NCBI RefSeq assembly: GCF_002553505.1
Contig: NZ_PDCP01000037.1
Location: forward strand, 1 to 60,847
DNA: 60,847 bases
Source: Mycolicibacterium agri
GTDB lineage: Bacteria; Actinomycetota; Actinomycetes; Mycobacteriales; Mycobacteriaceae
Direction: 5' to 3'
In this document: piece by piece, positions 8,709 through 15,936 of the stretch
Layout: the number at the start of each line of letters is the position of its first letter
Numbering within the stretch: the stretch's first letter is position 1
The notes under the pieces: generated by a model
Seen by the model: the letters and a program-made list of their open reading frames with translations, nothing else
Told to the model about the DNA's origin: nothing
Databases searched by the model: none
Program-made: the position numbers and the translations under genes

Positions 8709-9439
8709 CGCGTGTGCTATTGCTCGGCGGCACCGGTGAAGCGCGGGCACTGGCGAAAAGGTTGCATCCGCACATCGAGGTGATCAGTTCACTGGCCGGC
8801 CGCGTACCCGATCCGGCGCTGCCGATCGGCGAGGTGCGCATCGGCGGGTTCGGCGGCGTCGACGGGATGCGGCGCTATCTGGCTGACGTGGGCATCGACG
8901 CGGTCGTCGACGCCACACACCCATACGCCGCCACCATCACCGCGCACGCCGCCGAGGTGTGCGCGGCCATGGGACTGCCGCACGTCGTGCTGGCAAGACC
9001 CGCATGGGATCCGGGCAACGCCATCGTGGTGAAGTCCGACACAGAGGCCGCCGAAACGGTTGCAGAGAAGAACTTTTCAAGAATCTTCTTGACCACGGGC
9101 CGATCCGGCACAAGGGCGTTCCGCGACGTCGACGCGTGGTTTCTGATCCGCGCCGTCACCGCGCCCGACGCCGACACCCTGCCGCGTCGCCACGAAGTCC
9201 TGCTGTCGCGCGGCCCGTACGACTACGACCACGAACACTCCGTGCTCACCGGATACCGCATCGACTGCCTGGTGACCAAGAACAGCGGCGGCGCCATGAC
9301 TCGACCGAAACTCGACGCCGCGGCGGCGCTCGGCGTCCCGGTCGTGATGGTGGATCGGCCCGCGCTGCCGCCGGACGTCACGGCGGTGACCACCGTCGCC
9401 GACGCAGAGGAGTGGGTCAGATCGCTTGGTAGGACTTGA
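8705..9439 (+). CDS. cobK: precorrin-6A reductase
   Basis: NADPH-dependent reduction of precorrin-6A to precorrin-6B. From a TTG start overlapping the cobM stop, the protein is 244 residues and begins LTRVLLLGGTGEARALA, matching the start and length of mycobacterial CobK. Family motifs are DATHPYAATITAHAAEVC, FLTTGRSGTRAF and LVTKNSGGAMTRPKLDAA. The last 23 bp overlap the 3' end of the convergent phosphotransferase gene. Precorrin-6A would normally come from CobF, which is absent from this window. Confidence 0.93.
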   Translation: MTRVLLLGGTGEARALAKRLHPHIEVISSLAGRVPDPALPIGEVRIGGFGGVDGMRRYLADVGIDAVVDATHPYAATITAHAAEVCAAMGLPHVVLARPAWDPGNAIVVKSDTEAAETVAEKNFSRIFLTTGRSGTRAFRDVDAWFLIRAVTAPDADTLPRRHEVLLSRGPYDYDHEHSVLTGYRIDCLVTKNSGGAMTRPKLDAAAALGVPVVMVDRPALPPDVTAVTTVADAEEWVRSLGRT

Positions 9440-10481
9440 TCAGATCCAGCGTGTCGAGTTCGCGGATCGCCCGGCAGCCGCGCCGCAGCATGGTCAGCAT
9501 CATCTCGTCGCCGCGCTCGGTGGAGGCCGCGAACGCGAAACCCAAGCCGGTGAGTAGCGGCGCCTGCACGACCCCGAGGCGGTAGTCGCGCCAGCAGGTC
9601 TCGAAGTCGTAATCGGTTACCCCGTAGCCGAGTAGCGCACGGTGGTAGCGCGACACCAAATCGCGCTCGACTTGCGCCCGCACATCCGGATCGAGGCTGG
9701 TCGCGGTGAAGTAGGCGAGGTCGCGGCCCGGCAGCCCGATGCCGACCGTCTGCCAGTCCACCACCGTGACGCGTGTGTGGTCCGGGTCGAACAGCATGTT
9801 GTCCAGCCGGTAGTCGCCGTGCATGAGCGCGTAGCGGCCTGGTTCGGCCATCAGCCACGGCGTCACCAATCCCATTGCGGTGATGAGTGTTTCGCGATCT
9901 TCGGCGCTGATGTCGTCGCCCAGCTTGTCGATCAGGATGTTGGCTGCCATCTGCGAGATCTCGCCGAGGCCCGCCGCTGCGGCGTCGTCTCCCGGTTTGG
10001 GCATTACGATGCCCGACAACGCCATCCACTGCGGGTCACACCAGCTCGGGCCGTGCAGACCGGCAAGCGCCTCGACCGCCAACGCCGCCTCCGCAGCGCT
10101 GCACCCGGCGATCTGGTCGCCTTGCACCGCCGGCGCCATGTCGGCGAGCACGAGCACGAAATCGGCCCCGTCATCGGAGATCTCGGAGTAGAAGCAGGAG
10201 GGCACCGGGATGCTCATCCGGTCGGCGACCCGCGCGTAGTACTCGACCTCCGAGCGGTAGCCGAGCGCCACGCGTTCCCTGACGGCGTCGTCCTGGGCGG
10301 ACAGCTTGACCGCGAACGTCTCCGGCAGCTCGGTGGCGCCGCGATACCTCGCGCGCACCCGGTAGGTGGCCCCCGTCTGACCGGTGCCGATCGGCGTCAC
10401 CTCGACCGCTGCCACGTCGGCGCCGACCGCCGAGCCCAGCCACGCTGGCGTTACATCTCGGGGTCCACGTGGAATGCTCAT
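9417..10481 (-). CDS. APH-family phosphotransferase
   Basis: Aminoglycoside-phosphotransferase/kinase-like protein of 354 residues. The catalytic loop HGDYRLDNMLF and the metal-binding VTVVDWQTV are intact, and an N-lobe is visible (GTGQTGATYRVR as a glycine-rich loop, TFAVKLSA as the Lys strand). It is therefore probably an active kinase of a small molecule, substrate unknown. It follows cobIJ by 15 bp on the same strand and may be the last gene of cobG-cobH-cobIJ, although no cobalamin role is known. The N-terminal domain of the fusion gene at about 36-38 kb is a paralogue (same HGDYRLDNMLF and RGDEM-MTMLRR segments). Confidence 0.85.
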   Translation of the reverse strand: MSIPRGPRDVTPAWLGSAVGADVAAVEVTPIGTGQTGATYRVRARYRGATELPETFAVKLSAQDDAVRERVALGYRSEVEYYARVADRMSIPVPSCFYSEISDDGADFVLVLADMAPAVQGDQIAGCSAAEAALAVEALAGLHGPSWCDPQWMALSGIVMPKPGDDAAAAGLGEISQMAANILIDKLGDDISAEDRETLITAMGLVTPWLMAEPGRYALMHGDYRLDNMLFDPDHTRVTVVDWQTVGIGLPGRDLAYFTATSLDPDVRAQVERDLVSRYHRALLGYGVTDYDFETCWRDYRLGVVQAPLLTGLGFAFAASTERGDEMMLTMLRRGCRAIRELDTLDLIKSYQAI

Positions 10482-10496
10482 GGCTGCCGGACAGTA

Positions 10497-11963
10497 TCAG
10501 AGCATGGGGTAGCGGCGGGGCGTGAACACCCGATCGTCATACCACTGTGTCTGTGACGATCCGACGATCAGCAGGCACCGCATGTCCACCTCGGCGGGGT
10601 CGAGGTCGGCGAGCCGGACGATCTTCACCTCTTCGCGCGGGCCCGACACGTCGCGGCCGATCACCACGGGTGTGCCGGGGTCGCGGTGTTCGAGCAGCAG
10701 GTCCCGCATCGCGCCGACCTGCCAGGTGCGGGTCTTCGAGGCGGGGTTGTAGATCGCCAACACCAGGTCGGCCTTGGCCGCAGCCGTCAACCGCGAGACG
10801 ATCACCTCCCACGGCTTGAGCCGATCCGACAGCGAGATGACCGCGTAGTCGTGGCCCAGCGGCGCGCCGACGCGGCTGGCCACCGCCTGGGCGGCAGTCA
10901 TCGCCGGGACCACCCGCACCGCGACGCCCGGCCACTGTTTGGCCTCCTCGAGCACCGCCGTCGCCATCGCGAACACGCCCGGGTCGCCGGATGACACCAC
11001 CGCGACGGCGCGGCCCTCTTCGGCGAGGCTGCACGCCAGCCGGGCGCGGGCGGGTTCGTCGGTGTTGTCGCTGGGATGCAGGCGCTGGCCGGGGCGGGGG
11101 CGCACCCGGTCGAGATACGGGCCGTAGCCGATGAGGTCGGTGGCCGCGGCGAGTTCGCGGCGGCTCTGCGGGGTCATCCACTCCGTGTCGCCGGGGCCGA
11201 GGCCGACGACGGCGACACTGCCCACGGTCGCCTGGCGTTGGGTGCCGCCGGGAAGCATGGCCAGCGAGAAGTACGGCACCGTGCCGTCATCGACGTCTCC
11301 TGCGGGCAGCACTCGCTGGCCTGGTGTGCTCGCCCGCTCCACGTAGTACGTCGCGTCCAGCCGACCCACAGACGAAAGCGCCTCGCGCACAGCGGGATAC
11401 GAGCGGCCCAACTTGAGGACGACGGCGGCGTCGGTGTCGCCGAGCCTGCGACGAAGCTCGTCGGGCGGCAGTGTGCCCGGCACGATGGTCAACACCTCGT
11501 CGCCCTGAACGAGGGGAGTGCCGGTCGCCGCCGACGCGGCGCTCACCGACGTCACCCCCGGCACGATCACCGCGTTGAACCGTTCGGTCAACCGGTTGTG
11601 CATGTGCATGTAGGAGCTGTAGAACAGCGGGTCGCCCTCGGCGAGCAGCGCGACGTCACGGCCCGCGTTCAGATGGGCGGCGATGCGTTCGGCGGCTTCG
11701 TGATAGAAGTCCTCCATCGCGCCGGCGTATCCGCCTGGATGGTCGGTGGTTTCGGTGGTGACCGGATAGACCAGGTGTTCCTCGAGCTGGCCCGGCCGCA
11801 GGTACGGCTCGGCGATACCGCGGGCGATGCTGCGTCCGTGCCTTGCGCTGTGGTAGGCGACCACGTCGGCCTCGCCGATCACGCGCGCGGCCTTGACCGT
11901 GACCAGTTCCGGGTCGCCGGGCCCGAGCCCGACGCCCCAGAGTGTGCCGCGGCGGTCCGTCAT
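10497..11963 (-). CDS. cobIJ: bifunctional precorrin-2 C20- / precorrin-3B C17-methyltransferase
   Basis: Fused enzyme of 488 residues. The N-terminal CobI half (LWGVGLGPGDPELVTVKAA, LLAEGDPLFYSSYMHMH, VPGVTSVSAASAATG) makes precorrin-3A from precorrin-2. The C-terminal CobJ half (VAVVGLGPGDTEWMTPQ, VSSGDPGVFAMATAV) contracts the ring by methylating precorrin-3B at C17. The same fusion occurs in M. tuberculosis. The ATG overlaps the cobH stop (ATGA). A longer in-frame reading extends into cobH and is rejected. Confidence 0.95.
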   Translation of the reverse strand: MTDRRGTLWGVGLGPGDPELVTVKAARVIGEADVVAYHSARHGRSIARGIAEPYLRPGQLEEHLVYPVTTETTDHPGGYAGAMEDFYHEAAERIAAHLNAGRDVALLAEGDPLFYSSYMHMHNRLTERFNAVIVPGVTSVSAASAATGTPLVQGDEVLTIVPGTLPPDELRRRLGDTDAAVVLKLGRSYPAVREALSSVGRLDATYYVERASTPGQRVLPAGDVDDGTVPYFSLAMLPGGTQRQATVGSVAVVGLGPGDTEWMTPQSRRELAAATDLIGYGPYLDRVRPRPGQRLHPSDNTDEPARARLACSLAEEGRAVAVVSSGDPGVFAMATAVLEEAKQWPGVAVRVVPAMTAAQAVASRVGAPLGHDYAVISLSDRLKPWEVIVSRLTAAAKADLVLAIYNPASKTRTWQVGAMRDLLLEHRDPGTPVVIGRDVSGPREEVKIVRLADLDPAEVDMRCLLIVGSSQTQWYDDRVFTPRRYPML

Positions 11964-12586
11964 TCGGCGTTGCTGGCGATCGCGTTGACGGCGGCGGCGG
12001 CCATCGCGCTGCCGCCGCGCCGACCGGTCACGACGAGGTAGGCCATGCCGCGCGGCCGGTCGATCAGTTCCTGTTTGGATTGAGCCGATCCGACGAAGCC
12101 CACGGGACCCCCGAGCACGGCCGCCGGCGTCGGCGCGCCGTCGTCGACCAGTTCGAGCAGCCGGAACAGGGCGGTCGGCGCGTTGCCGATGGCCAGCACC
12201 GCGCCGCCCATCCGGTCGGCCCACAGATCCACCGCAGCAGCCGACCGTGTGGTGCCGAGGCGGGCGGCCATGTCGGGCGCCCTCGGGTCTGCCACCAGGG
12301 AAACGACCTCGTTGTCGGCGGGCAGGCGCGACCTCGTGATCCCCGCCGCGACCATCGACGAATCGCACAGCACCGGCGCGCCAGCCGCCAGCGCGGCGTG
12401 CGTCTTGGCGACCACGTCGTCGCTGTAGGCGACATGCTCGGCGACGTCGACCTGTCCGGAGGTGTGGATCAGGCGGACCACCACGCGGGCGACGTCGTCG
12501 GGATACCGGGACAGGTCGGCCTCCGCGCGGATCGTCGCGAACGACTGCCGGTAGATCTCAGCGGCATCGCGGATGTAGTCGAGCAC
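11960..12586 (-). CDS. cobH: precorrin-8X methylmutase
   Basis: Moves the methyl group from C11 to C12 of precorrin-8X to yield hydrogenobyrinic acid. It has 208 residues, the family size. Recognisable segments are VRLIHTSGQVDVAEHVAYS (containing the conserved HTSG histidine), LCDSSMVAAGITRSRLP, AIGNAPTALFRLLEL and GGPVGFVGSAQSK. It sits between cobG (9 bp upstream) and cobIJ (4-bp overlap), so the three form one transcript. Confidence 0.95.
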   Translation of the reverse strand: MLDYIRDAAEIYRQSFATIRAEADLSRYPDDVARVVVRLIHTSGQVDVAEHVAYSDDVVAKTHAALAAGAPVLCDSSMVAAGITRSRLPADNEVVSLVADPRAPDMAARLGTTRSAAAVDLWADRMGGAVLAIGNAPTALFRLLELVDDGAPTPAAVLGGPVGFVGSAQSKQELIDRPRGMAYLVVTGRRGGSAMAAAAVNAIASNAE

Positions 12587-12595
12587 CCGCTCACC

Positions 12596-13720
12596 CTACG
12601 GGGACGCTGTGCGCAGCCGGTATCCGTGTCCGGTCGCGATCAGCACCTCGCCGAAGGGCGGGCTGCCGCAGGCGCGTTCGCAGCCGACGAAGTGCCGGTG
12701 CGTCGTGCTCGGCTCGCCCACCGCGTGGGCGGCGTCGGCGCGGACGTCGGCGACGGAATGCGCGCAGCCGGGGCTTCCGGTGCAGGCGGTGAGGTCCAGC
12801 CACGGGGAGTTCTCGTCGAACACCAGCCCCATCGGCGCGAGCACCCGCACGGCGGCGTCGGCCACCCCGTCGTCGAGGTCGCAGACCAGCACCGAACGCC
12901 ACGGCGTGATGACCAGCGGCGCGTCGATCGCCGCGAGGTACTCGGCGACCCGGGCCTGCAGCACGCCCAGCGGCACGGCCGCGCCCAACGCGACGCGACC
13001 GTCGTCCTGAACGATCCAACCGACGGGCGGGCGGGTGACCGGCTCCCACCTGTCGCCCGGCTCGACCGAGGAGGGCAGGCCGTCGATCAGCGCCGAGGTG
13101 TCGGTGAGTTCGGCGACGCGCCAAGCGGTTCCGCGGGTGGCCGCGAAGCGGTGCGCGATCGCGATCAGCGTGGGCACGACGTCGGTCGATGCGATGCGGA
13201 CGCCGGTGTCGCTGCCGGCGAGCAGCACCGCGACGGAATCCCCGCAGACGTGCACGCCGACATCGGCGCCGAGGCCAGAGACGTCGCCGCGGCCGTCGTC
13301 GACGGCGAACCAGAACCGGCCGGGCAAACCGGCCAGCGCAGGCTCGGCGCGGATCGCGTCGTCCAACTCGAGCACCCACTCGCGGACGTCGGCGCAACCG
13401 CCCAGCCGCCCCGACAGCGGTGAGGCGACGATGTTGCGGACCCGCTCGTGGGTCGGCGACGGCAGCAACCCCGCCGCAGCGATCGCCTCGGCCAGATCGG
13501 TGGCGGCGGCGTCGGATTGGATGCCGCGGATCTGCACGTTGCCCCGCGACGTCAGCTCCATGTCCGGCGAGCCGAACCGGGTGGCGGCGTGCGCCAGCGC
13601 CTCGAGCTGGGACGGTTCGATCATGCCTCCCGGCAGCCTGACCCGGGCAAGAGCGCCGTCGGCGGCCCGGTGCACCTGTAGCGCGCCGGGGCAGGCGTCC
13701 TGGTCACGGGTTCGGGCCAT
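12596..13720 (-). CDS. cobG: precorrin-3B synthase (ring-contraction monooxygenase)
   Basis: Iron-sulfur enzyme related to sulfite/nitrite reductases that hydroxylates precorrin-3A to precorrin-3B. The protein has 374 residues. Two ferredoxin-like repeats are visible (MELTSRGNVQIRG early). The cluster-binding cysteines are near the C-terminus: ACTGSPGCAHS followed by GCERACGSP. Its presence marks the aerobic (oxygen-dependent) cobalamin route. It is the first gene of the minus-strand cobG-cobH-cobIJ unit. Confidence 0.93.
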   Translation of the reverse strand: MARTRDQDACPGALQVHRAADGALARVRLPGGMIEPSQLEALAHAATRFGSPDMELTSRGNVQIRGIQSDAAATDLAEAIAAAGLLPSPTHERVRNIVASPLSGRLGGCADVREWVLELDDAIRAEPALAGLPGRFWFAVDDGRGDVSGLGADVGVHVCGDSVAVLLAGSDTGVRIASTDVVPTLIAIAHRFAATRGTAWRVAELTDTSALIDGLPSSVEPGDRWEPVTRPPVGWIVQDDGRVALGAAVPLGVLQARVAEYLAAIDAPLVITPWRSVLVCDLDDGVADAAVRVLAPMGLVFDENSPWLDLTACTGSPGCAHSVADVRADAAHAVGEPSTTHRHFVGCERACGSPPFGEVLIATGHGYRLRTASP

Positions 13721-13770
13721 CGGGCTTCACGTTACGCGTAGCGCCGCAGCGGGGCTGACGCGCGATTGGA

Positions 13771-13782
13771 GTAGTGCACTAC
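13771..13782. promoter_or_regulatory. 12-bp perfect palindrome upstream of cobG
   Basis: GTAGTGCACTAC is a perfect palindrome in the 152-bp gap between the divergent cobG start and the 107-residue hypothetical gene, about 51 bp upstream of the cobG start codon. It could be a repressor operator. No regulator can be assigned. Confidence 0.35.
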
Positions 13783-13872
13783 GCGTGCATCGGCGCGTGC
13801 GGATTCTTAGTTTTCCAAACATAAGGAGCTCGCGGTCCCGGCAAAGGCTCCTCGAGGGTTGGAGATGGTGAA

Positions 13873-14196
13873 ATGAGCAAGTTGGACGACAAGGCCGCCA
13901 AGGCCGCCCAGGCCGCCAAGCCCGCCGAGGCCGACCCAACGCCAACCGAGGCCACGCAGGCTCCGCAGGTCGAACCGTCGACGAAGAACGTCCCGCTGAT
14001 TACCGAGCAACAGGTGATGTTCGGCTCGGCACCCGCGCTGACGCCGGCGCGCCGCCCCAACGTCGCACACCGGATGGCCAGCGCGGTGCATGCGATGTTC
14101 GTCAGGCCCGAACGCAGGCATCCGCCAAAGCATTACCCACAGCGGCTGGCCTACCTGGAGTACTCCGCGATGTCGCGGGAGATGGACCGCCTGTAG
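13873..14196 (+). CDS. conserved small basic protein of unknown function
   Basis: A 107-residue cytoplasmic protein. The first ~50 residues are Ala/Lys/Pro/Thr-rich and probably disordered. The C-terminal half is basic and aromatic (NVAHRMASAVHAMFVRP, HYPQRLAYLEYSAMSREMDRL). The start is an ATG preceded by GGAGATGGTGAA, a good ribosome-binding site. No domain is recognised. It is divergent from cobG and convergent with the dioxygenase gene. Confidence 0.65.
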   Translation: MSKLDDKAAKAAQAAKPAEADPTPTEATQAPQVEPSTKNVPLITEQQVMFGSAPALTPARRPNVAHRMASAVHAMFVRPERRHPPKHYPQRLAYLEYSAMSREMDRL

Positions 14197-14204
14197 CCGC
14201 CGCT

Positions 14205-15113
14205 TCAGCTGGCCAGCGGCACCGGCGCCACCACCTCCGAGTACTGCGAGGCGTCGCCGACGACGGCGCGGCTCGGGGTGCCGTGGATATCCACCGGGAT
14301 GTCGCCCGCCAACGTCACCCGGCTGAGGTAGCGGTACTGGTCGTCATAGTCGGCGACGGCGTAGTGCTGGGTTGCGCGGTTGTCCCAGATGGCCACGTCG
14401 CCGGGCTCCCAGTTCCATCGAATTGTGTTCTCCAGCCTGGTGATTCGCGCCTGCAACACGTTGAAGATCGTCGCCGATTCTGCCGAGCCGAAACCGATGA
14501 ACCTCTTCACGAAGTGGCCGAGTAGCAGCACTCGCCGCCCGGTCTCGGGATGCACCCGCACCACCGGATGTTCGGTCTCGTAGTAGTCGGAGACGAACTC
14601 CTGACGGTATTGGCGTTGCTCGGCGGTCAGTTCGAGGTCGGCGGCCGTCTGCGCCGCATAGTCGTACTGGTTGGTGTGCAGCGCCCACAGGTTGTCCGCC
14701 AGCGCGCGCAGCGGAGCGGGCAACTGCTGGTAGGCGGCCTCGGTCGAGGCCCATGTGGTCGTTCCGCCGTAGGCGGGCAGCGTCACCGCGCGCAGGATCG
14801 ACGCCTTGGGAATCCGGTCGACGAAGGTGACGTCGGTGTGCCAGCTGTTGGCCTTGTCGTAGCGCGAGTCGATGGGCAGCAGGCGTGTGCCGCGCGAGGT
14901 CACCGTTGGATGGGCGGTGGTGGGCACGCCCAGTGTGCGCGCGAACCCCAGCTGCCCCTCCTCGTCGAGATGGTGCTGGCCGGAAAAGAAGATCACCTTG
15001 TGTTCGAGCAGGGCCGCGTTGATCTTGCCCGCGGTTGCGGGATCGACGTCAGGACCTAGCCGCACACCGTCGATACGCGCGCCGATGTGGGCGCCGAGCT
15101 TGATGACTTGCAC
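14205..15113 (-). CDS. TauD/TfdA-type Fe(II)/2-oxoglutarate dioxygenase (alkylsulfatase AtsK/Rv3406-like)
   Basis: Oxidative desulfation or desulfonation enzyme of 302 residues, starting with GTG at VQVIKLGAHIGARIDG, the position that matches the Rv3406 N-terminus. The 2-His-1-Asp iron site is visible (WHTDVTF; distal His in WDNRATQHYAV), with the downstream Arg region for 2-oxoglutarate. The segment RLENTIRWNWEPGDVAIWD is nearly the same as in Rv3406, an alkylsulfatase. A likely role is sulfur scavenging from sulfate esters, which pairs with the ssu operon at 28-31 kb. A 50-codon in-frame upstream extension has non-family sequence and is rejected. Confidence 0.88.
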   Translation of the reverse strand: MQVIKLGAHIGARIDGVRLGPDVDPATAGKINAALLEHKVIFFSGQHHLDEEGQLGFARTLGVPTTAHPTVTSRGTRLLPIDSRYDKANSWHTDVTFVDRIPKASILRAVTLPAYGGTTTWASTEAAYQQLPAPLRALADNLWALHTNQYDYAAQTAADLELTAEQRQYRQEFVSDYYETEHPVVRVHPETGRRVLLLGHFVKRFIGFGSAESATIFNVLQARITRLENTIRWNWEPGDVAIWDNRATQHYAVADYDDQYRYLSRVTLAGDIPVDIHGTPSRAVVGDASQYSEVVAPVPLAS

Positions 15114-15280
15114 AGCCGCAAGCAAAGCGTCGGGCGGGCGGACCGACCAGTATTTCGCTCGCGCAGAACGGAATTGACCCAGGAAGCCACTCGATCTGCC
15201 GAATCCGGTGTGACCGGCATCACAACAGCCGCCGGTGTGTTCCGTGCCACACGAAGCGGTCAAATTCTCGCCTCGCTGTC

Positions 15281-15295
15281 GTAGGTTCTACCTAC
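15281..15295. promoter_or_regulatory. short inverted repeat upstream of a small peptide gene
   Basis: GTAGGT-tct-ACCTAC, perfect arms, ends 38 bp before the ATG of the 33-residue peptide gene. It could be an operator or overlap the promoter. Confidence 0.35.
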
Positions 15296-15333
15296 TGCAC
15301 GCGTGTCTAACAACAGCCACGGAAGGGACGACG

Positions 15334-15435
15334 ATGTTTGAACTCCTCGCCTTTGCAGCAGTCATAGTGGCCCTCACCGCGATCACCGGTCCGGCGTATC
15401 CGCAGACGTGGAAGCAGCGCTGGGGCAACAACTAG
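15334..15435 (+). CDS. 33-residue single-TM peptide
   Basis: A small ORF with ATG start and TAG stop, preceded by GGAAGGGACGACG (ribosome-binding-like). The predicted peptide has one hydrophobic helix at residues 2-19 (FELLAFAAVIVALTAITG) and a basic/aromatic tail ending KQRWGNN, which looks like a small membrane protein. It stands alone between the divergent dioxygenase gene and the convergent 144-residue Cys4 protein. The function is unknown. Coding status is inferred from the ribosome-binding site and the amphipathic design. Confidence 0.55.
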   Translation: MFELLAFAAVIVALTAITGPAYPQTWKQRWGNN

Positions 15436-15441
15436 GGCCGG

Positions 15442-15876
15442 CTAGCGTCGGCGCGCAGTCATGTAGCGAATGACCTCGCTGCGGGTGAGGTTCATGTAGG
15501 CGCCGCGGCGCACGATCTCGTCGACGCCGTAGCCTTGCGCCTGAAGCGCCTGAACGAACTTCACCCGATTCGGCTGCGGCCGTCGCACGGTCGGCTTCCG
15601 GAACCGGACCTTGGGCACCTCGAAGTTCTGTGCGGGTCGTTCCCGCTTGACGACCACCGGGTCGCGGCGGTACTTGCCCTCGCGCATGTCCTTCAGCGCG
15701 CGCTCGCCCGCCGCGCCCTCCAGCACCACGTACTCCGGGTTGGTCTTGGTCTGGCCGATCTCGATCACGCGCAAGCCACGCGCGTTCGCCCGCACACATT
15801 CTCGCTTGGTGCAGTAGGTGAAGCCCATCTCGGCTCGCTCGGGAAGAATCGCCTCCCCGCACGTCACACAATTCAT
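15442..15876 (-). CDS. Cys4 zinc-ribbon-like conserved protein
   Basis: A 144-residue soluble protein. The N-terminus has a probable zinc site (C3, C6, C22, C27 in MNCVTCGEAILP and YCTKRECVRAN). The middle is very basic (RRDPVVVKRERPA, RFRKPTVRRPQPNR), suggesting nucleic-acid contact. The C-terminus is a helix pair (VDEIVRRGAYMNLTRSEVIRYM). No named function is known to me. The start is chosen at the ATG of MNCVTC; the longer reading runs into cobN on the opposite strand. It diverges from cobN with 60 bp between starts. Confidence 0.78.
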   Translation of the reverse strand: MNCVTCGEAILPERAEMGFTYCTKRECVRANARGLRVIEIGQTKTNPEYVVLEGAAGERALKDMREGKYRRDPVVVKRERPAQNFEVPKVRFRKPTVRRPQPNRVKFVQALQAQGYGVDEIVRRGAYMNLTRSEVIRYMTARRR

Positions 15877-15936
15877 CGCGTAGTGACAAACGCACCGGGG
15901 GCCCGGCGAATTCCGAGCATGCGATAGGAATGGGGG

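Noticed and set aside
15114..15263. Upstream extension of the TauD-like dioxygenase
   Set aside because: The added 50 residues do not resemble the family, whereas the GTG at 15113 gives the same start and length as Rv3406.
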